DNA of 64,000 nt. Origin: [Mycobacterium] fortunisiensis (GTDB lineage Bacteria > Actinomycetota > Actinomycetes > Mycobacteriales > Mycobacteriaceae). The DNA is taken from the NCBI RefSeq assembly GCF_019050325.1, contig NZ_VOMB01000005.1, forward strand, positions 124,001 to 188,000, written 5' to 3'. A program made the translations under genes and the position numbers. The notes beneath the pieces are model-generated. The model worked only from the letters and a program-made list of their open reading frames with translations. It was not told the origin of the DNA and did not search any database. This document shows positions 1 through 13,758 of this stretch, one piece after another. Positions within the stretch are counted from its first letter, which is position 1. Every line of letters starts with the position of its first letter.

Positions 1-508
1 CGGGGACGCGGAACTGGGTGCCGTCATCAAAGCCGCCAAGGAACAGCTGCGGACCGTGCCGGACGGATTGTCCTACGGCGCACTGCGATACCTGAACAGC
101 AACGTCGATCTGGACGGCGCCGACCCGGCGATCGGGTTCAACTATCTGGGCCGGCAAGGTGCGACGTCGGCCGAGACGTCCGGACAGCTGTGGCAGATCG
201 CCTGGGACGGTTTGGCCGACGTCAGCCCGACGGTACGGCTGCCGATGCCGCTGGTACACACCCTGGAACTCAACGCAGGCACGGTGGACACCGACGCCGG
301 CCCGTTCCTGCGCGCCGGCTGGACGTGGGCGCCGTCGGCGCTGAAGCAGGCACAGGTCAGCCGGCTGAGCACATTGTGGTTCGAGGCACTGGCCGGTATG
401 TGCGCACATGTGAGAGGTGGTGGGGGCGGGTTGACGCCTTCGGACATTGCTGTCGGCCTGAGCCAGCAGCAGATCGACGAGCTCCAGCGCCAATATGCAG
501 ATAGCTGA
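1..508 (+). CDS. NRPS subunit, 3' end only (C-terminal part of an epimerization domain)
   Basis: This is the last ~168 residues of a non-ribosomal peptide synthetase that begins before the window (reading from base 2). The sequence, with [21 protein letters not shown] and the [12 protein letters not shown] tail, closely matches the C-terminal part of the internal epimerization domain of the next protein (about its residues 3490-3640). The subunit therefore ends in an E domain and would hand on a D-configured aminoacyl or peptidyl group. Its TGA (506-508) overlaps the next start codon by 14 bases, so the two NRPS genes are translationally linked and very likely work in order. Everything upstream, including which amino acid is epimerized, lies outside the window. 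Confidence 0.93.
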   Translation, partial: GDAELGAVIKAAKEQLRTVPDGLSYGALRYLNSNVDLDGADPAIGFNYLGRQGATSAETSGQLWQIAWDGLADVSPTVRLPMPLVHTLELNAGTVDTDAGPFLRAGWTWAPSALKQAQVSRLSTLWFEALAGMCAHVRGGGGGLTPSDIAVGLSQQQIDELQRQYADS

Positions 509-3500
509 CGTCCTTCCGCTGACCCCGCTGCAGCAGGGGCTGCTGTTCCATGCCAGCACCGGGAACAGCGGCGACGACGTGTATGCGGTGCAGCTGTACA
601 TCACGCTGGCCGGTGAACTCGACCGGGACCGGCTGCACGGGGCCGCACAGGCGGTGGTGGAGCGCCATCCCCATCTGGCGGCCCGCTTCTCGCAGAAGTT
701 CGCCGAACCGGTGCAGATCATCCCGGCCGACCCGGTGCTGCCATGGCAGTACGTCGACCTCGGTGGCACCGTGGACCGGGACGCCGCGGCTGAGCAGATC
801 GCCCGGATCGCCGCGGACGAACGCGCCGCCGTCTGTGATCTGGCCGATGAGTTGGCATTTCGGGCGGCGTTGATCCGCACCGCGCCGGATCGGCACCAAT
901 TGGTGCTGACCAATCACCACATCGTCCTGGACGGCTGGTCGCTGCCGATCCTGCTGGGCGAGATCTTCGCCGGCTACTACGGCCAACGCTTGGCGCCGGC
1001 CCCGCCGTACCGCCGGTTCGTCAGCTGGCTGGCCGGCCGTGACCTCGACGCGGCCCGCGCGGCCTGGGGTGAGGTGCTGTCCGGCTTCGACACCCCGACC
1101 CTCGTCGGGGCGTCGGGCCAGGCCGCGCCCGGCCGGCGAGATGTCGCCTCGTTCACGATGTCCGAGGACACCACGCGGGCTGTCGGTGAACTGGCGCGCT
1201 CGCGGCACACCACCGTCAGCACCGTGCTGCAAGGCGCCTACGCACGGGTGCTGATGTCGATGACCGGCAGCCAGGACGTGGCGTTCGGCACCACGGTGTC
1301 GGGGCGGCCCGACGAGGTGTTCGGTGCGGATTCGATGGTGGGCCTGTTGATCAACACCGTCCCGGTGCGGGCGAGCATCACCTCGGCCACCGCCACCGCC
1401 ACCGCCGAACTGCTGGAGCAGTTGCAGCACGCGCACGGCCGGACGCTGGACCACCAGCACCTGGCGCTCAGCGAGATTCACCGCGTTGCCGGGCAGGACC
1501 ACCTTTTCGACACCTTCTTCGTGTACGAGAACTATCCGCTGGACGCGGCCCGGCTGTCGGGCCACGACGGTCTGGCCGTCACCAGCTTCGAGCACCGCGA
1601 ATACAACCACTACCCGATCGCGATCCAGGCGTTGCCCGGTGACGAACTGACGCTGCGCATCGAATACGACACCGAGATCTTCGGCGCGGCCGACATCGAA
1701 GCGTTGGTCGAGCGATTCACGCGGGTGCTGGTGGCGATGACCACCGATCCGGCGCGGCCGCTGTCCACCCTCGACCTGCTCGACGACGGTGAGCTGGCCC
1801 GGCTGGAGCGGTGGAGCAACCGGGCGGTGCTGAACCGCGCGGCGTCCACCCCGGTGTCCATTCCGGCCCGGTTCGCCGCCCAGGTGGCGCGGGTTCCGCA
1901 GGCTCCGGCACTCACCTGGGGCGCGCGGACGTGGACCTACTGTGAACTCGATCAGGCCACCAACCGGTTTGCACATCTGCTGGCCGACAAAGGGATTGGC
2001 CCGGGGGACCGGGTGGCGCTGTTGCTGCCGCGTTCGGCCGAGGCGATCACCGCCATTCTGGCCGTGCTGAAAACCGGTGCAGCCTATGTGCCGATCGACC
2101 CGACCGCACCCGGCGCGCGGATGGAACTCGTGCTCGGTGACGCGGCGCCGACGGCCGCGATCACGTTCCCCGAGTTGGCGCACCGGCTGGAGGGGCAGGG
2201 GCTGCAGATCATCGACGCCGTCGGTATCGCCGACCCGGTGCCGCAGGTGGCAGATCCGGCGGGCACGGTGGAGCTGGCGCACCCGTCGCCGGATGACGTC
2301 GCGTATCTCATCTACACCTCGGGAACCACCGGCGTGCCCAAGGGGGTGGCGATCACCCACCACAACGTGACCCACCTGCTTGAGGCGATGGACACCAACT
2401 TCGCGCTGGCAGACCAAGTCTGGTCGCAGTGGCACTCGCTGGCCTTCGACGTCTCGGTGTGCGAGATGTGGGGCGCACTGCTGTACGGCGGACGGCTGGT
2501 GGTGGTGTCGGAGTCGGCGGCGCGCGCCCCCGAGGAGTTCCATGCGCTGCTGGCCAAGGAGCAGGTCAACGTCCTGAGCCAGACCCCGTCGGCGTTCTAC
2601 GCTTTGCAGACCGCCGACGCCCTGGCACCCGAGCTCCGCGGTCAACTCGACCTCACCGCAGTGATATTCGCCGGTGAGGCCCTGGAACCGCAGCGCCTGC
2701 GGACCTGGCTGGACAATCACCCCGGCACCCCGCGCCTGCTCAACCTGTACGGCACCACCGAGACCACAGTGCACGCCTCGTTCCGGGAGATCCTGGAGGC
2801 GGACGTAGCCGCCGCCGCTGCCAACCCGGTCAGCCCGGTCGGCGGCCCGCTGCCCGACCTCGCGTTTTTCGTGCTGGACCGCTGGTTACGGCCGGTGCCG
2901 GCCGGCGTGGTCGGTGAACTGTACGTGGCGGGAGCCCAAGCGGGACTGGGCTATTGGCGGCGTCCGGGATTGTCCTCGACGCGCTTTGTCGCCTGTCCGT
3001 TCGGCGGCGCGGGTGAGCGCATGTACCGCACCGGCGACCTGGTGTGGTGGGGCGCCGACGGTGAGCTGCGCTATGTCGGGCGGGCCGACGAACAGGTCAA
3101 GATCCGCGGCTACCGCATCGAGCTGGGCGAGGTCCGTTCAGTGCTGGCCGCAGTCGACGGAGTCGAGCAGGCGGTGGTGATCGCCCGCGAGGACAGGCCC
3201 GGAGACAAACGACTGGTCGGCTACATCACCGGCACCGCCGATCCGGCCAAGGCGCGGACCACGCTGGCCGAGCGGCTGCCCGACTACATGGTTCCGACCG
3301 CGATCATCGCGATCGAAACGCTGCCGTTGACCGTCAACGGCAAACTCGACCGACGGGCCCTGCCGGCGCCGGAGTATCACGACACCGACACCTATCGCGC
3401 CCCGTCCACCGCCGTCGAAGAGATCCTGGCCGGGATCTACGCCCAGGTGCTCGGGGTGGACCGGGTCGGGGTGGAGGACTCGTTCTTCGAGTTGGGCGGA

Positions 3501-6500
3501 GATTCGCTCTCGGCGATGCGCCTGATCGCCGCGGTCAACACCGGCCTGAACACCGGACTGACCGTGCGCACCCTGTTCGAGGCGCCCACGGTCGCCCAGT
3601 TGGCGCCCCGCATCGGCACCGCCGAGAGCCAGTTGGCCCCGCTGGTGGCGATGGAGCGGCCCGAGATCGTGCCATTGTCGTTCTCGCAGAACCGATTGTG
3701 GTTCCTCGACCAGCTGCAGGGTCCCTCGCCGACCTACAACATGGCTGTCGCGTTGCGGATGCAGGGTCAGCTGAATGTCGACGCATTGGGTGCGGCCCTG
3801 GCCGACGTCGTGGGCCGGCATGAGAGTCTGCGGACAATCTTCGCCGCACCCGACGGCGTCCCGCAGCAGATCGTGCTGCCCGCCGAGCAGACCGACTTCG
3901 GCTGGGACGTCGTCGACGCCACCGGCTGGTCGGAAACCGAACTGGACGAAGCCGTCGGTGCGGTGGCCCGCCATCCGTTCCACCTGGGGACCGAGATCCC
4001 CATGCAGGCACGGCTTTTCCGGATCAGTGACGACGAGCACGTGGTGGTGTCGGTGGCGCACCACATCGCCGCCGACGGTCTGTCGATCGGCCCGCTGGTC
4101 CGCGACCTCGGGGTGGCCTACCTGTGCCGGTGCGCCGGGATGAGCCCCGTGTGGAACGAATTGCTGGTGCAGTACGTCGATTACACGCTGTGGCAGCGCG
4201 CGCAGTTCGGCTCCCTCGACGACGAGCACAGTCTGATCGCCGGGCAACTGGCGTACTGGCGCAATGCCCTGGCGGGGATGCCCGAGCGGCTCCAACTGCC
4301 CACCGACCGGCCCTACCCGGCGGTGGCCGACGAACGTGGCGCCACGGTGAGCTGGACGTGGCCCGTCGAGTTGCAGCAGCAGATCGCCCAGGTGGCCCGT
4401 GCCCACAACGCCACCGGCTTCATGGTGCTGCAGGCCGCCCTGGCGCTGTTGGTCGGCAGGCTCAGCGCGAGTTCTGATGTGGCGGTGGGCTTCCCGATCG
4501 GGGGCCGTCGTGACCCGGCACTCGACGACCTGGTCGGCTTCTTCGTCAACACCTTGGTGCTGCGGGTCGACGTGGGTGGCGATCCCACGGTGGCCGAGCT
4601 ACTGGATCAGGTGCGCAGCCGCAGCCTGGCCGCCTACGAGCACCAGGATGTGCCCTTCGAGGTCGTCGTCGAGCAACTCAACCCCACGCGATCGCTCAAC
4701 CACCACCCGTTGGTCCAGGTGATGCTGGCGTGGCGCAGCCTGCCCGCCGAGGCCAGCGAACAGATCGCCCTGGCGCTGGGCGATCTGCAGGTCACCCAGC
4801 TGCCGCTCGACAGCCACACCGCCCGGGTCGATCTGGCGTTCTCGCTCGACGAACGCTGGACCGATGCCGGTGAGCCCACCGGCATCGCCGGGACGGTGGA
4901 ATACCGCACCGACGTCTTCGAGGCCGCCCGCATCGAGGCACTGGTGGCCCGGTTGCAGCGGGTGCTCGAAGCGATGATCGCCGACCCGAACCGGCGGTTG
5001 TCAACGGTGGACATGCTCGCTGCCGAGGAGCGCGCCCGGCTCGATCAACTGGGCAACCGGGCGCTGCTGGCGCAGCCGGCGCCGGCCCCGATGTCGATTC
5101 CGGAACTGTTCACCGCCCAGGTGCACCGCGCGCCCGAGGCGGTGGCGGTGACCGCCGGCGATCTGTCGATGACCTACCGGGAACTCGACGAGGCCGCGAA
5201 CCGGTTCGCGCACAGACTTTCCGGAGCCGGTGTGGATTCCGGAGACTGCGTCGCCCTGCTGTTGGAACGTTCCGCCGAGGCCGTCGTGGCCATGCTGGCG
5301 GCGCTGAAGCTCGGCGCGTCGTACCTGGCGATCGACCCTGCGCTGCCCGAGGCCCGGGTCGCGTTCATGCTGGCCGATGCCGCGCCGGAGATCGTCGTGA
5401 CCACATCGGAGCTGCGGTCGCGGTTGGCCGGGCACGACGTCGCGGTGCTGGACATCGAGGACGCGACAAACCTCGAGGTGGCCGGCCAACCCAGCTCTGG
5501 GTTCCCGCCGCCGGACCCCGAGGCCATCGCCTATCTCATCTACACCTCGGGCACCACCGGGACGCCCAAAGGTGTGGCCGTCGCGCACCGCAACCTGGCG
5601 CATCTCGCGGATTCCCCGCCCGTCGGCCTGCCGGCCGAACAGGTGTGGACGCAATGCCACTCGTACGCCTTCGATTTCTCGGTCTGGGAGATCTGGGCGG
5701 CGCTGCTCGGCGGCGCGCGGTTGGTCGTGGTGCCCGACGCGGTGACCCGGTCACCGGCCGACTTCCACGATCTGCTGGTCAGCGAACAGGTCAACGTGCT
5801 CACCCAAACCCCGTCCGCGGTGAATGCGCTACGGCCGCAAGGGCTGGAGTCGGTGTCGCTGCTGCTCGGTGGCGAGGCCTGTTCGGCCGAGGTGGTGGAC
5901 AGGTGGGCGCCGGGTCGGGTGGTGATCAACGCCTACGGGCCCACCGAGGCCACGGTGTACGCGTCGATGAGTGCCCCGCTGACACCGGGCTCGGCCGGCG
6001 CCGGGGTGGCGCCGATCGGCGCGCCGGTGCCGACCGCGGCGCTGTTCGTGCTCGACGAACGGTTGCGGCCGGTGCCCGAAGGTGTGGTCGGTGAGCTCTA
6101 CGTGGTGGGCCGCGGTGTGGCCGTGGGCTACATCGGCCGGACCGGCTTGACCGCGTCCCGGTTCGTGGCGTGCCCGTTCGGCGCGCCGGGCACCCGCATG
6201 TACCGCACCGGGGATCTGGTGCGGTGGCGGTCCGACGGCCAACTCGACTACGTCGGCCGCGCCGACGAACAGGTCAAGATCCGCGGCTACCGGATCGAAC
6301 TCGGTGAAATCCAGGCTGCCCTGGCGGAATTGGACGGTGTCGAGCAGGCCGTGGTGATCGCCCGCGAGGACCGGCCCGGGGACCTGCGTCTGGTCGGATA
6401 CGTCACCGGCACCGCCGACCAGGTCAAGGCCCGGGCCGCGCTGGCCGAAAGGCTTCCGGCCTATATGGTCCCGGCGGCCGTGGTGGCATTGCCCGCGGTG

Positions 6501-9500
6501 CCGTTGACCGTCAGCGGCAAACTCGACAAACGCGCCCTGCCGGCCCCGGACTACCAGGGCACCGACACTTACCGCGCCCCGACCACGCTGACCGAGGAGA
6601 TCCTGGCCGGGATTTTCGCTCAGGTGCTCGACGTCGACCGCGTCGGCGTGGACGATTCGTTCTTCGACCTGGGCGGCGACTCCCTGTCGGCGATGCGCCT
6701 GATCGCCGCGGTCAACGCCGGCCTGGACACCGCTGTCGCGGTGCGGGTGTTGTTCGAGGCCCCCACGATTGCCCAGCTGGCACCCCGGATCGACGGGGCG
6801 GCCGGCCATTCCGAGCCGCTGGTTGCCGGGCCGCGCCCCGAGGTGGTGCCGCTGTCGTTCGCCCAGAGTCGGCTGTGGTTCATCGACCAGTTGCAGGGTC
6901 CGTCACCGATCTACAACATCGCGGTGGCGTTGCGCCTGCACGGAGAACTCGACGCCGACGCGTTGGGCGTGGCGCTCGCCGACGTGGTGGCGCGTCAGGA
7001 CAGTCTGCGTACCTTGTTCCCGGCCGTCGACGGGGTGCCACGACAACTGGTCTTGCCGGCCGAGCAGGCCGACTTCGGCTGGGATGTCGTCGACGCCACG
7101 CTGTGGCCGGAATCCCGTCTGGGTGCGGGTATCGATTCCGTCACCCGTCACAGCTTCGACCTGGCCACTGAAATCCCGATCCGAGCACAGCTTTTCCGGC
7201 TTGCCGAAGACGAGCACGTACTGGTGGCCGTGGTGCACCACATCGCCGGTGACGGCGCGTCGATCACCCCACTGGTGCGTGATCTGGGAGTGGCGTACGC
7301 GAGCCGGTGCAGCGGTGCGGCACCGCGGTGGGCCGACATGCCGGTGCAGTACGTCGATTACACGCTGTGGCAGCGGACCCGGCTCGGCGAGCTGACCGAC
7401 AGTGACAGCCGCATCTCCGCGGAGTTGGCGTACTGGGAACGCGCACTGGCCGACATGCCGGAGCGCTTGCAGTTGCCCACCGACCGGCCTTACCCGCTGG
7501 TCGCCGACTACCGCGGCGCCCGCCTGGACGTCGACTGGCCGGCCGAGTTGCAGCGCCAGGTGGCCGCGGTGGCCCGCGAGCACAACGCGACCAGCTTCAT
7601 GGTGGTCCAGGCCGCGTTGGCGGTCCTGCTCTCGAACCTCAGCGCGAACCCCGATGTGGCGGTGGGCTTCCCGATCGCTGGGCGCGGTGACGCCGCGCTG
7701 GACGATCTCGTGGGCTTCTTCGTCAACACCCTGGTGTTGCGGGTCGAGTTGTCCGGCAATCCGACGTTCGCCGAGGTGCTGGCACAGGTGCGCCGGCGCA
7801 GCCTGTCCGCCTACGAGCATCAGGACGTGCCGTTCGAGGTGCTGGTGGAGCGGCTCAAGCCGACCCGGAGCCTGACCCATCATCCGCTCGTGCAGGTCAT
7901 GTTGGCCTGGCAGAACTTCGCCTGGCAGGACAGTGACGCCGCCGGGCTGTCGCTGGGCGAGCTTCAGGTGGCGCCGATGCCGGTCGACACCCAGACCGCC
8001 CGCACGGATCTGACGTTCACACTGTCCGAGCGCTGGACCCCCGACGGCGAACCGGCCGGGATCGGCGGTGGGGTGGAATTCCGCACCGACGTGTTCGACG
8101 TGGCCAGTGTCGCAACGCTCGTCGAGCGGTTCCGCCGAGTGCTGGCGACGCTGACTGCCGACCCGATGCGGCTGTTGTCGACCGTCGACGTGTTGGACGA
8201 CGCCGAGCACGCCCGCCTCGATGAGGTGGGAAACCGTGCAGCGCTGACCCATTCGGCGCGCAGGGCGCAATCCTCGGACGGGGAGTCGATTGCCGCGGTG
8301 CTGGCCGCCCAGGTGCGGCGCACACCCGATGCGGTGGCGGTCACCTGGGAAGGCCGGTCCATGACGTACCGCGAGCTGGACGACGCGGCGAGCCGGGCGG
8401 CGCGGGCGTTGGCCGCCCACGGTGTCGGCCCGGGACAGCGGGTGGCGCTGCTGTTGCCGCGCACCGGTGATGCGATCGTGTCGATGGTGGCGGTGGTCAA
8501 GACCGGGGCGGCGTATGTGCCGATCGATCCGGCTGTGCCGATGGCGCGGATGGAGTTCGTGCTCGGCGACGCCGCGCCGGTCGCCGCGATCACCACCGCG
8601 GATCTGGCGGAACGACTTGCCGGACAGCACCTTTCCGTCATCGACGTCGCTGACCTCGATGACCTTGCCGCCCAGTCGGCGGCCGCCCCGGTAGGCCCGC
8701 ACGCAGACGATGTCGCCTACATCATCTACACGTCGGGCACCACCGGCACGCCCAAGGGTGTGGCGATTCCGCATCGCAACGTGATTCGGTTGCTGCACAC
8801 GCTCGACGCGGACATGCAACTCGACGGCCAGGTGTGGTCGCAGTGCCATTCGCTGGCGTTCGACTTCTCGGTGTGGGAGATCTGGGGCGCGCTGCTGTAC
8901 GGCGGCCGGGTGGTGGTGGTGCCCGATGCCGTGGTGCGGGCGGCCGAGGACCTGCATGCGCTGCTGGTGTCGGAAGGCGTGACGGTTCTGAGCCAGACAC
9001 CGTCGGCGTTCTATGCGCTGCAGGCCGCCGACACTGCGCAGCCCGAACTCGGCGCGCAGCTGGCGCTGCAGGCGGTCGTGTTCGGCGGGGAAGCCCTGGA
9101 ACCGCACCGGCTTCGAGCCTGGCACGCCGGCCATTCCGACTCCCCGCGGTTGATCAACATGTACGGCATCACCGAGACCACGGTGCACGCGTCGTTCCGC
9201 GAACTGGCCGCCGCCGACATCGTCGGCGACACTGCGGTCAGCCCCATCGGCGTGCCGCTGGGCCATCTCGGGTTCTTCGTGCTGGACCGGCTGCTGCGAC
9301 CGTTACCTCCGGGGGTGGTCGGCGAGCTGTATGTGGCAGGCGCCGGACTGTCGTATGGGTACATCGGCCGGGCGGGGTTGTCCGCCACCCGGTTTGTGGC
9401 CTGCCCGTTCGGTGAACCCGGGGCACGCATGTACCGCACCGGTGACCTGATGAGCTGGGGCGCAGACGGCGAGCTGCGCTATATGGGCCGGGCCGACGAG

Positions 9501-12500
9501 CAGGTCAAGATCCGCGGCTACCGGATCGAGCTCGGCGAAATCCAGGCTGCGCTCAGCGAACTCGACGGCGTAACCCAGGCGGTGGTGATCGCCCGTGAGG
9601 ACCGTCCCGGCGACAAGCGGCTGGTGGGTTACGTGACCGGCAGTGTCGACCCAGCTTCGGCTCGGGGCGCGCTGGCCGAGCGGCTGCCGTCCTACATGGT
9701 GCCCACCGCCGTGGTGGTGATCGAAGCGCTGCCGTTGACGGTCAACGGCAAGCTCGACATCCGGGCCCTGCCCGCGCCCGAATACCAGGACGCCGATTCG
9801 TACCGGGCCCCGGCAGGCGAGGTCGAGGAGATACTGGCCGACATCTATGCCCAGGTGTTGGGCCTGGAGCGGGTCGGGGTGGACGAGTCGTTCTTCGAGT
9901 TGGGCGGCGACAGCATTCTGTCGATGCAGGTGGTCGCGCGGGCCCGGGCCGCCGGCGTGGTGTGCCGGCCGCGCGACGTGTTCGTCGAGCAGACCGTCGC
10001 CGGGTTGGCCCGCGTCGCCACGCGGACTGACGGTGACAGCGTCGAGATCGACGAGGGCGTCGGGCAATTGGCGGCGACACCGATCATCCGCTGGTTGCAG
10101 AACGTGGCAGGGCCTGTCGACCAGTTCAACCAGTCGGTGCTGGTGCAGGCCCCGATCGGAGTGACCGAATCCGACGTGGTCGCGGTGTTGCAGGCGGTGC
10201 TGGATCGACATGCGATGCTGCGGTTGTGCGTGCGTGATGACGGCGCGGGGGAGTGGTCGCTGAGCGTGCCCGAGGCCGGCGCGGTGGACGCCCGCGCCTG
10301 CCTGCACACCGTCGACGTCTTGTCCGACGAGGCGGTGGCGGCGGCCCGGTCGCGGTTGAACCCGGCCACCGGCGCGATGGTGAGCGCGCTGTGGGCGGCG
10401 CCGGCCAACCAGTTGTTGTTGATCGTGCACCATCTGGCCGTCGACGGGGTGTCGTGGCGAATTCTGTTGGAGGACTTCAACCTCGCCTGGGCTCAGCGCC
10501 ACAGCGGGCAGCAGGTGCTGCTCCCGGCGCCGGGCACGTCGTTCGCCCGGTGGGCGTCGATCCTGTCCGATTACGCACAGGACCCGGCGGTGGTGGCGCA
10601 GGCGGAGACGTGGCGGCAGATCGCGGCGGTGCCGGCGGCGCTGCCCGCGGTGCAACCCGCCGTGGACACCTACGCCAACGTCGGCAGCCTGTCGGTGGAG
10701 TTGGATGCCGAGACCACCCGGATGCTGCTCGGTGAGGTCCCGGCCGCGTTCCACGCCGGGATCAACGACATCCTGCTGATCGCTTTCGGTTTGGCGCTGG
10801 CCGAATTTCTCGACGTCTCCGATCCCCACGGTGCCCCGATCGTGATCGACGCCGAAGGTCACGGCCGCGAGGAAGACCGCGCCGCGGTGGGAGAGCAGGT
10901 CGACCTGTCCCGCACGGTCGGCTGGTTCACCACCAAATACCCGGTGGCACTTGCGGTCGGCGGTCTGGACTGGAGCGCCGTGGTGGCCGGCGATGCGGGC
11001 CTGGGCGCGGCGGTCAAGGACGCCAAGGAGCAATTGCGGTCTCTGCCGGACGGTTTGACGTACGGTGTGCTGCGCTACCTCAACAGTGAGATCGACCTGG
11101 AGGGAGCCGATCCGGCGATCGGATTCAACTACCTGGGGCGGATGGGCGCCGGCGGCGGCCAGGTGTCGGGTGACATCTGGGAGATCCGCGAGGACGGATG
11201 GAAGGTGACCGGTGCCGCTGCGGCGATCCCGATGCCGTTGATGCACACCGTGGAACTCAATGCCGGCACCGTGGACACCGACGCGGGCCCACGGCTGCGC
11301 GCCGGGTGGACGTGGGCGCTGTCGGCGCTGGACCAGACGCAGGTCGCCCGGCTCAGCGAGCTGTGGTTCGACGCACTGGCCGGGATCTGTGCGCACGTGC
11401 GCGGTGGCGGCGGCGGGCTGACCCCATCCGACATCGCCCCGGCGCGGCTGTCCCAGTATGAGATCGACGAACTGTGCCGGTCCGACGACGTCGCCGACGT
11501 GTTGCCGTTGACTCCGTTGCAGCGGGGGCTGCTGTTCCACGCCGAGGTGGCGCACAGTTCCGGCGACGATGTGTACGCGGTGCAGCTGGACGTCACCCTG
11601 ACCGGGCGACTCGACCAGCACCGGCTGCGCGACGCGGTGCAGGCGGCGGCTTCCCGCCATCCCCAACTGGCGGCCCGCTTCTCCCAGCGGTTCGGCGACC
11701 CGGTCCAGGTCATCCCGGCCGACCCGGTGGTGCCGTGGCACTACCTCGACCTCAGCGGCAGCGCCGAGCCGGAGCAGCAGATCGCCGGGTTGTGCGCCGA
11801 TGAGCGGCACGCGGTCTGTGATCTGGCCACCCAGCCGGCGTTCCGGGCGGTGCTCATCCGTACCGCGGCCGATCGGCACCGGTTCGTGTTGACCAACCAC
11901 CACATCCTGTTGGACGGGTGGTCGATGCCGGTGCTGCTGCGCGAGGTGTTCGCCGCCTACTACGGGCAGCGGTTGCCCGCCGCGGTGCCGTATCGCCGGT
12001 TCGTCAGTTGGCTGGCCGACCGTGACCTCGACGCCGCCCGTGCGGCCTGGTGTGAGGTGCTGGACGGCTTCGACACGCCGACCCTGGTCGGACCTCAGGC
12101 CCGGCCCAGTGTCGCACCGAGAAGGGTTGCGTCACTCCTAGTGTCAGAACAGACGACGTACTCCCTCAACGAACTGGCGCGGGCCCATCACACCACCGTC
12201 AGCACGGTGCTGCAGGGCGCGTTCGCGCAGCTGCTGATGTCGTTGACCGGTCAGTGCGATGTCACGTTCGGCACGGTGGTCTCCGGCCGGGCGGCCGAGG
12301 TGACCGGCGTGGAATCGATCGTGGGCCTGCTGATCAACACGGTGCCCGTGCGGGCCACCGTCACACCCGCGACCAGCACCGCCGAGCTGCTCGATCAACT
12401 ACAGGACCGTCGCAGCCGCACTCTCGAACACGAACACCTGGGGCTCAACGAGATTCACCATGCCACGGGTCGGGACAGGTTGTTCGACACCGTCTTCGTC

Positions 12501-12968
12501 TACGAGAACTACCCGATCGACACCAGCCAGTTGTCAGGTGCGGACGGATTGGCGCTCAGCGACATCAGCACCGTCGACAACTACCACTACCCACTGACGA
12601 TCCAGGCGGTGCCGGGCGACGAGCTGGACCTGCACATCCAATACCGCTCGGATGTGTTCGACGAAGCCGACATCGACGCCCTGATCGAGCAATTCAGCCG
12701 GATTCTGGTGGCGATGGCTGCCGACCCCACCCAGCCAGTGTTGGGGTCGACGGCCACCGACCTCGAAGAGATCCTCGTCGACATCTACTCCCGGGTGCTC
12801 GGCGTGGACGAAGTCGGCCTCGATGTGTCGTTCTTCGACCAGGGCGGGGATTCACTGTCGGCATTGCGGGTGATCCGCGAGATCAACAGTGCGCTGGCGG
12901 CAGACCTGCCGGTGACCGCGCTGCTCGACGCGCCGTCGGTGCGACGGTTGAGCCGGCGGTTGGGCTGA
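495..12968 (+). CDS. Non-ribosomal peptide synthetase, C-A-T-C-A-T-C-A-T-E-C-T (4157 aa)
   Basis: This is a multimodular NRPS in the cytosol. Approximate order: C1 1-430 (HHIVLDG near 140); A1 460-960 (TSGTTG near 604) and T1 (GGDSLSA near 1001); C2 from 1059 (HHIAADG); A2 (TSGTTG near 1684) and T2 near 2060; C3 from 2118; A3 (TSGTTG near 2746) and T3 near 3137; E 3196-3636 (HHLAVDG near 3312); C4 from 3668 (HHILLDG near 3801); T4 near 4117 (GGDSLSA). All three A domains keep the GKLD lysine. By-eye pocket residues are DVCSIALVHK (A1), DFWTLGAVYK (A2) and DFWSVGMVHK (A3). The third is close to the known threonine code; I do not recognise the other two. C1 and C4 follow E domains and should be D-L condensing. 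The last module has no A domain and no thioesterase or reductase follows, so loading of T4 and product release are unexplained. Start: ATG with the motif [16 protein letters not shown] right behind it. Confidence 0.95.
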   Translation: MQIADVLPLTPLQQGLLFHASTGNSGDDVYAVQLYITLAGELDRDRLHGAAQAVVERHPHLAARFSQKFAEPVQIIPADPVLPWQYVDLGGTVDRDAAAEQIARIAADERAAVCDLADELAFRAALIRTAPDRHQLVLTNHHIVLDGWSLPILLGEIFAGYYGQRLAPAPPYRRFVSWLAGRDLDAARAAWGEVLSGFDTPTLVGASGQAAPGRRDVASFTMSEDTTRAVGELARSRHTTVSTVLQGAYARVLMSMTGSQDVAFGTTVSGRPDEVFGADSMVGLLINTVPVRASITSATATATAELLEQLQHAHGRTLDHQHLALSEIHRVAGQDHLFDTFFVYENYPLDAARLSGHDGLAVTSFEHREYNHYPIAIQALPGDELTLRIEYDTEIFGAADIEALVERFTRVLVAMTTDPARPLSTLDLLDDGELARLERWSNRAVLNRAASTPVSIPARFAAQVARVPQAPALTWGARTWTYCELDQATNRFAHLLADKGIGPGDRVALLLPRSAEAITAILAVLKTGAAYVPIDPTAPGARMELVLGDAAPTAAITFPELAHRLEGQGLQIIDAVGIADPVPQVADPAGTVELAHPSPDDVAYLIYTSGTTGVPKGVAITHHNVTHLLEAMDTNFALADQVWSQWHSLAFDVSVCEMWGALLYGGRLVVVSESAARAPEEFHALLAKEQVNVLSQTPSAFYALQTADALAPELRGQLDLTAVIFAGEALEPQRLRTWLDNHPGTPRLLNLYGTTETTVHASFREILEADVAAAAANPVSPVGGPLPDLAFFVLDRWLRPVPAGVVGELYVAGAQAGLGYWRRPGLSSTRFVACPFGGAGERMYRTGDLVWWGADGELRYVGRADEQVKIRGYRIELGEVRSVLAAVDGVEQAVVIAREDRPGDKRLVGYITGTADPAKARTTLAERLPDYMVPTAIIAIETLPLTVNGKLDRRALPAPEYHDTDTYRAPSTAVEEILAGIYAQVLGVDRVGVEDSFFELGGDSLSAMRLIAAVNTGLNTGLTVRTLFEAPTVAQLAPRIGTAESQLAPLVAMERPEIVPLSFSQNRLWFLDQLQGPSPTYNMAVALRMQGQLNVDALGAALADVVGRHESLRTIFAAPDGVPQQIVLPAEQTDFGWDVVDATGWSETELDEAVGAVARHPFHLGTEIPMQARLFRISDDEHVVVSVAHHIAADGLSIGPLVRDLGVAYLCRCAGMSPVWNELLVQYVDYTLWQRAQFGSLDDEHSLIAGQLAYWRNALAGMPERLQLPTDRPYPAVADERGATVSWTWPVELQQQIAQVARAHNATGFMVLQAALALLVGRLSASSDVAVGFPIGGRRDPALDDLVGFFVNTLVLRVDVGGDPTVAELLDQVRSRSLAAYEHQDVPFEVVVEQLNPTRSLNHHPLVQVMLAWRSLPAEASEQIALALGDLQVTQLPLDSHTARVDLAFSLDERWTDAGEPTGIAGTVEYRTDVFEAARIEALVARLQRVLEAMIADPNRRLSTVDMLAAEERARLDQLGNRALLAQPAPAPMSIPELFTAQVHRAPEAVAVTAGDLSMTYRELDEAANRFAHRLSGAGVDSGDCVALLLERSAEAVVAMLAALKLGASYLAIDPALPEARVAFMLADAAPEIVVTTSELRSRLAGHDVAVLDIEDATNLEVAGQPSSGFPPPDPEAIAYLIYTSGTTGTPKGVAVAHRNLAHLADSPPVGLPAEQVWTQCHSYAFDFSVWEIWAALLGGARLVVVPDAVTRSPADFHDLLVSEQVNVLTQTPSAVNALRPQGLESVSLLLGGEACSAEVVDRWAPGRVVINAYGPTEATVYASMSAPLTPGSAGAGVAPIGAPVPTAALFVLDERLRPVPEGVVGELYVVGRGVAVGYIGRTGLTASRFVACPFGAPGTRMYRTGDLVRWRSDGQLDYVGRADEQVKIRGYRIELGEIQAALAELDGVEQAVVIAREDRPGDLRLVGYVTGTADQVKARAALAERLPAYMVPAAVVALPAVPLTVSGKLDKRALPAPDYQGTDTYRAPTTLTEEILAGIFAQVLDVDRVGVDDSFFDLGGDSLSAMRLIAAVNAGLDTAVAVRVLFEAPTIAQLAPRIDGAAGHSEPLVAGPRPEVVPLSFAQSRLWFIDQLQGPSPIYNIAVALRLHGELDADALGVALADVVARQDSLRTLFPAVDGVPRQLVLPAEQADFGWDVVDATLWPESRLGAGIDSVTRHSFDLATEIPIRAQLFRLAEDEHVLVAVVHHIAGDGASITPLVRDLGVAYASRCSGAAPRWADMPVQYVDYTLWQRTRLGELTDSDSRISAELAYWERALADMPERLQLPTDRPYPLVADYRGARLDVDWPAELQRQVAAVAREHNATSFMVVQAALAVLLSNLSANPDVAVGFPIAGRGDAALDDLVGFFVNTLVLRVELSGNPTFAEVLAQVRRRSLSAYEHQDVPFEVLVERLKPTRSLTHHPLVQVMLAWQNFAWQDSDAAGLSLGELQVAPMPVDTQTARTDLTFTLSERWTPDGEPAGIGGGVEFRTDVFDVASVATLVERFRRVLATLTADPMRLLSTVDVLDDAEHARLDEVGNRAALTHSARRAQSSDGESIAAVLAAQVRRTPDAVAVTWEGRSMTYRELDDAASRAARALAAHGVGPGQRVALLLPRTGDAIVSMVAVVKTGAAYVPIDPAVPMARMEFVLGDAAPVAAITTADLAERLAGQHLSVIDVADLDDLAAQSAAAPVGPHADDVAYIIYTSGTTGTPKGVAIPHRNVIRLLHTLDADMQLDGQVWSQCHSLAFDFSVWEIWGALLYGGRVVVVPDAVVRAAEDLHALLVSEGVTVLSQTPSAFYALQAADTAQPELGAQLALQAVVFGGEALEPHRLRAWHAGHSDSPRLINMYGITETTVHASFRELAAADIVGDTAVSPIGVPLGHLGFFVLDRLLRPLPPGVVGELYVAGAGLSYGYIGRAGLSATRFVACPFGEPGARMYRTGDLMSWGADGELRYMGRADEQVKIRGYRIELGEIQAALSELDGVTQAVVIAREDRPGDKRLVGYVTGSVDPASARGALAERLPSYMVPTAVVVIEALPLTVNGKLDIRALPAPEYQDADSYRAPAGEVEEILADIYAQVLGLERVGVDESFFELGGDSILSMQVVARARAAGVVCRPRDVFVEQTVAGLARVATRTDGDSVEIDEGVGQLAATPIIRWLQNVAGPVDQFNQSVLVQAPIGVTESDVVAVLQAVLDRHAMLRLCVRDDGAGEWSLSVPEAGAVDARACLHTVDVLSDEAVAAARSRLNPATGAMVSALWAAPANQLLLIVHHLAVDGVSWRILLEDFNLAWAQRHSGQQVLLPAPGTSFARWASILSDYAQDPAVVAQAETWRQIAAVPAALPAVQPAVDTYANVGSLSVELDAETTRMLLGEVPAAFHAGINDILLIAFGLALAEFLDVSDPHGAPIVIDAEGHGREEDRAAVGEQVDLSRTVGWFTTKYPVALAVGGLDWSAVVAGDAGLGAAVKDAKEQLRSLPDGLTYGVLRYLNSEIDLEGADPAIGFNYLGRMGAGGGQVSGDIWEIREDGWKVTGAAAAIPMPLMHTVELNAGTVDTDAGPRLRAGWTWALSALDQTQVARLSELWFDALAGICAHVRGGGGGLTPSDIAPARLSQYEIDELCRSDDVADVLPLTPLQRGLLFHAEVAHSSGDDVYAVQLDVTLTGRLDQHRLRDAVQAAASRHPQLAARFSQRFGDPVQVIPADPVVPWHYLDLSGSAEPEQQIAGLCADERHAVCDLATQPAFRAVLIRTAADRHRFVLTNHHILLDGWSMPVLLREVFAAYYGQRLPAAVPYRRFVSWLADRDLDAARAAWCEVLDGFDTPTLVGPQARPSVAPRRVASLLVSEQTTYSLNELARAHHTTVSTVLQGAFAQLLMSLTGQCDVTFGTVVSGRAAEVTGVESIVGLLINTVPVRATVTPATSTAELLDQLQDRRSRTLEHEHLGLNEIHHATGRDRLFDTVFVYENYPIDTSQLSGADGLALSDISTVDNYHYPLTIQAVPGDELDLHIQYRSDVFDEADIDALIEQFSRILVAMAADPTQPVLGSTATDLEEILVDIYSRVLGVDEVGLDVSFFDQGGDSLSALRVIREINSALAADLPVTALLDAPSVRRLSRRLG

Positions 12969-13036
12969 ACAAGTGTTCGTGCGTCTCCTCGACCCCAAGG
13001 CAGGTCTGTACTCGCGTCACTCCAGACTCAATCAGC

Positions 13037-13073
13037 CTCGTAGGAAACAGATTTCGGTTTGTCCACCTACGAG
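13037..13073. terminator. Hairpin between convergent NRPS and methyltransferase genes
   Basis: An inverted repeat CTCGTAGG ... CCTACGAG (arms 13037-13044 and 13066-13073) with a further inner AAAC/GTTT pairing lies in the 115-base gap between two convergent genes. It has no U-tract, which is common for mycobacterial terminators. A role as bidirectional terminator is inferred from position. Confidence 0.5.
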
Positions 13074-13083
13074 CGACAGAGGC

Positions 13084-13758
13084 TCACCACATATAGGGCA
13101 CCAGGCGCGACCGCACCCGCTGCGTGTACTCCGCGTAGCCGTCGAGCTCGGCGGACAGCATCTTCTCCTCGTCATGGATGCGTGAGGCGAGCACCAGCAC
13201 ACCCGGAACGACGAACAGCAGCGCCCAGTAAGAGCCCACCGCGAGCGGCAACCCCACCAGCATCAGCACGTTGCCCGTGTACATCGGGTGGCGCACCAGC
13301 CCGTACAGACCGGTGGAGACGACCTGCTGGCCGGTCTCCACCTGCACCGTGGTCGAGGCGTAGCTGTTCTGGACCACCACCGCGACGACGACGATCAGGC
13401 CGAGGCCGAACAGCACAGCTCCGGCGACGCTGATCGTGGACGGCACCGTCGACCAACCGAATCGGTGGTCCAAGCCGCCGACCACACAGATCGCTGCCAG
13501 TGACAGGTACAGGCCGGCCATGACGATCTTCTGCACCGGCCGCCCTTCGGCGGTCGGCCCGCCACGCATCCGTCGTTGCAGTGCATCAGGTTTCGTCAGC
13601 TGAATGAACACACTGGGCAACCACACCGAAACTGCGAACACCGCCAGCAGCACCCAGGCCTGCCAGTAGTGGAACGAACCGGCCGGCACGAACAGCAGCG
13701 CGGCGATCGCGACAAGCTGAATCAGCCCGGATACCAACACATTGAGAACGGCTTTCAC
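13084..13758 (-). CDS. ICMT/PEMT-type membrane methyltransferase family protein (224 aa)
   Basis: The protein is a small integral-membrane protein with several hydrophobic segments (roughly residues 5-30, 35-55, 80-100, 110-135 and 170-195). Its C-terminal half carries the isoprenylcysteine/phospholipid methyltransferase signature: [10 protein letters not shown] near 155-165 and a following EEKML...[15 protein letters not shown]. Family members bind S-adenosylmethionine at this motif and methylate lipid or membrane-embedded substrates. The substrate here is not known. The GTG start overlaps the TGA of the upstream PKS (GTGA), so it is co-translated with that enzyme. The context suggests methylation of a carboxyl or hydroxyl group of the PKS or lipopeptide product, but that is inference. 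Bacterial members of this family are often of unknown function. Confidence 0.8.
   Translation of the reverse strand: MKAVLNVLVSGLIQLVAIAALLFVPAGSFHYWQAWVLLAVFAVSVWLPSVFIQLTKPDALQRRMRGGPTAEGRPVQKIVMAGLYLSLAAICVVGGLDHRFGWSTVPSTISVAGAVLFGLGLIVVVAVVVQNSYASTTVQVETGQQVVSTGLYGLVRHPMYTGNVLMLVGLPLAVGSYWALLFVVPGVLVLASRIHDEEKMLSAELDGYAEYTQRVRSRLVPYMW

Noticed and set aside
357..2774. Very long open frame on the minus strand opposite the NRPS, and similar ones at 6903-9266 and 9303-11903
   Set aside because: They mirror the plus-strand NRPS codon pattern in GC-rich DNA, have Arg/His/Gln-rich low-complexity products and no family motifs; the plus-strand frame has continuous NRPS domains.
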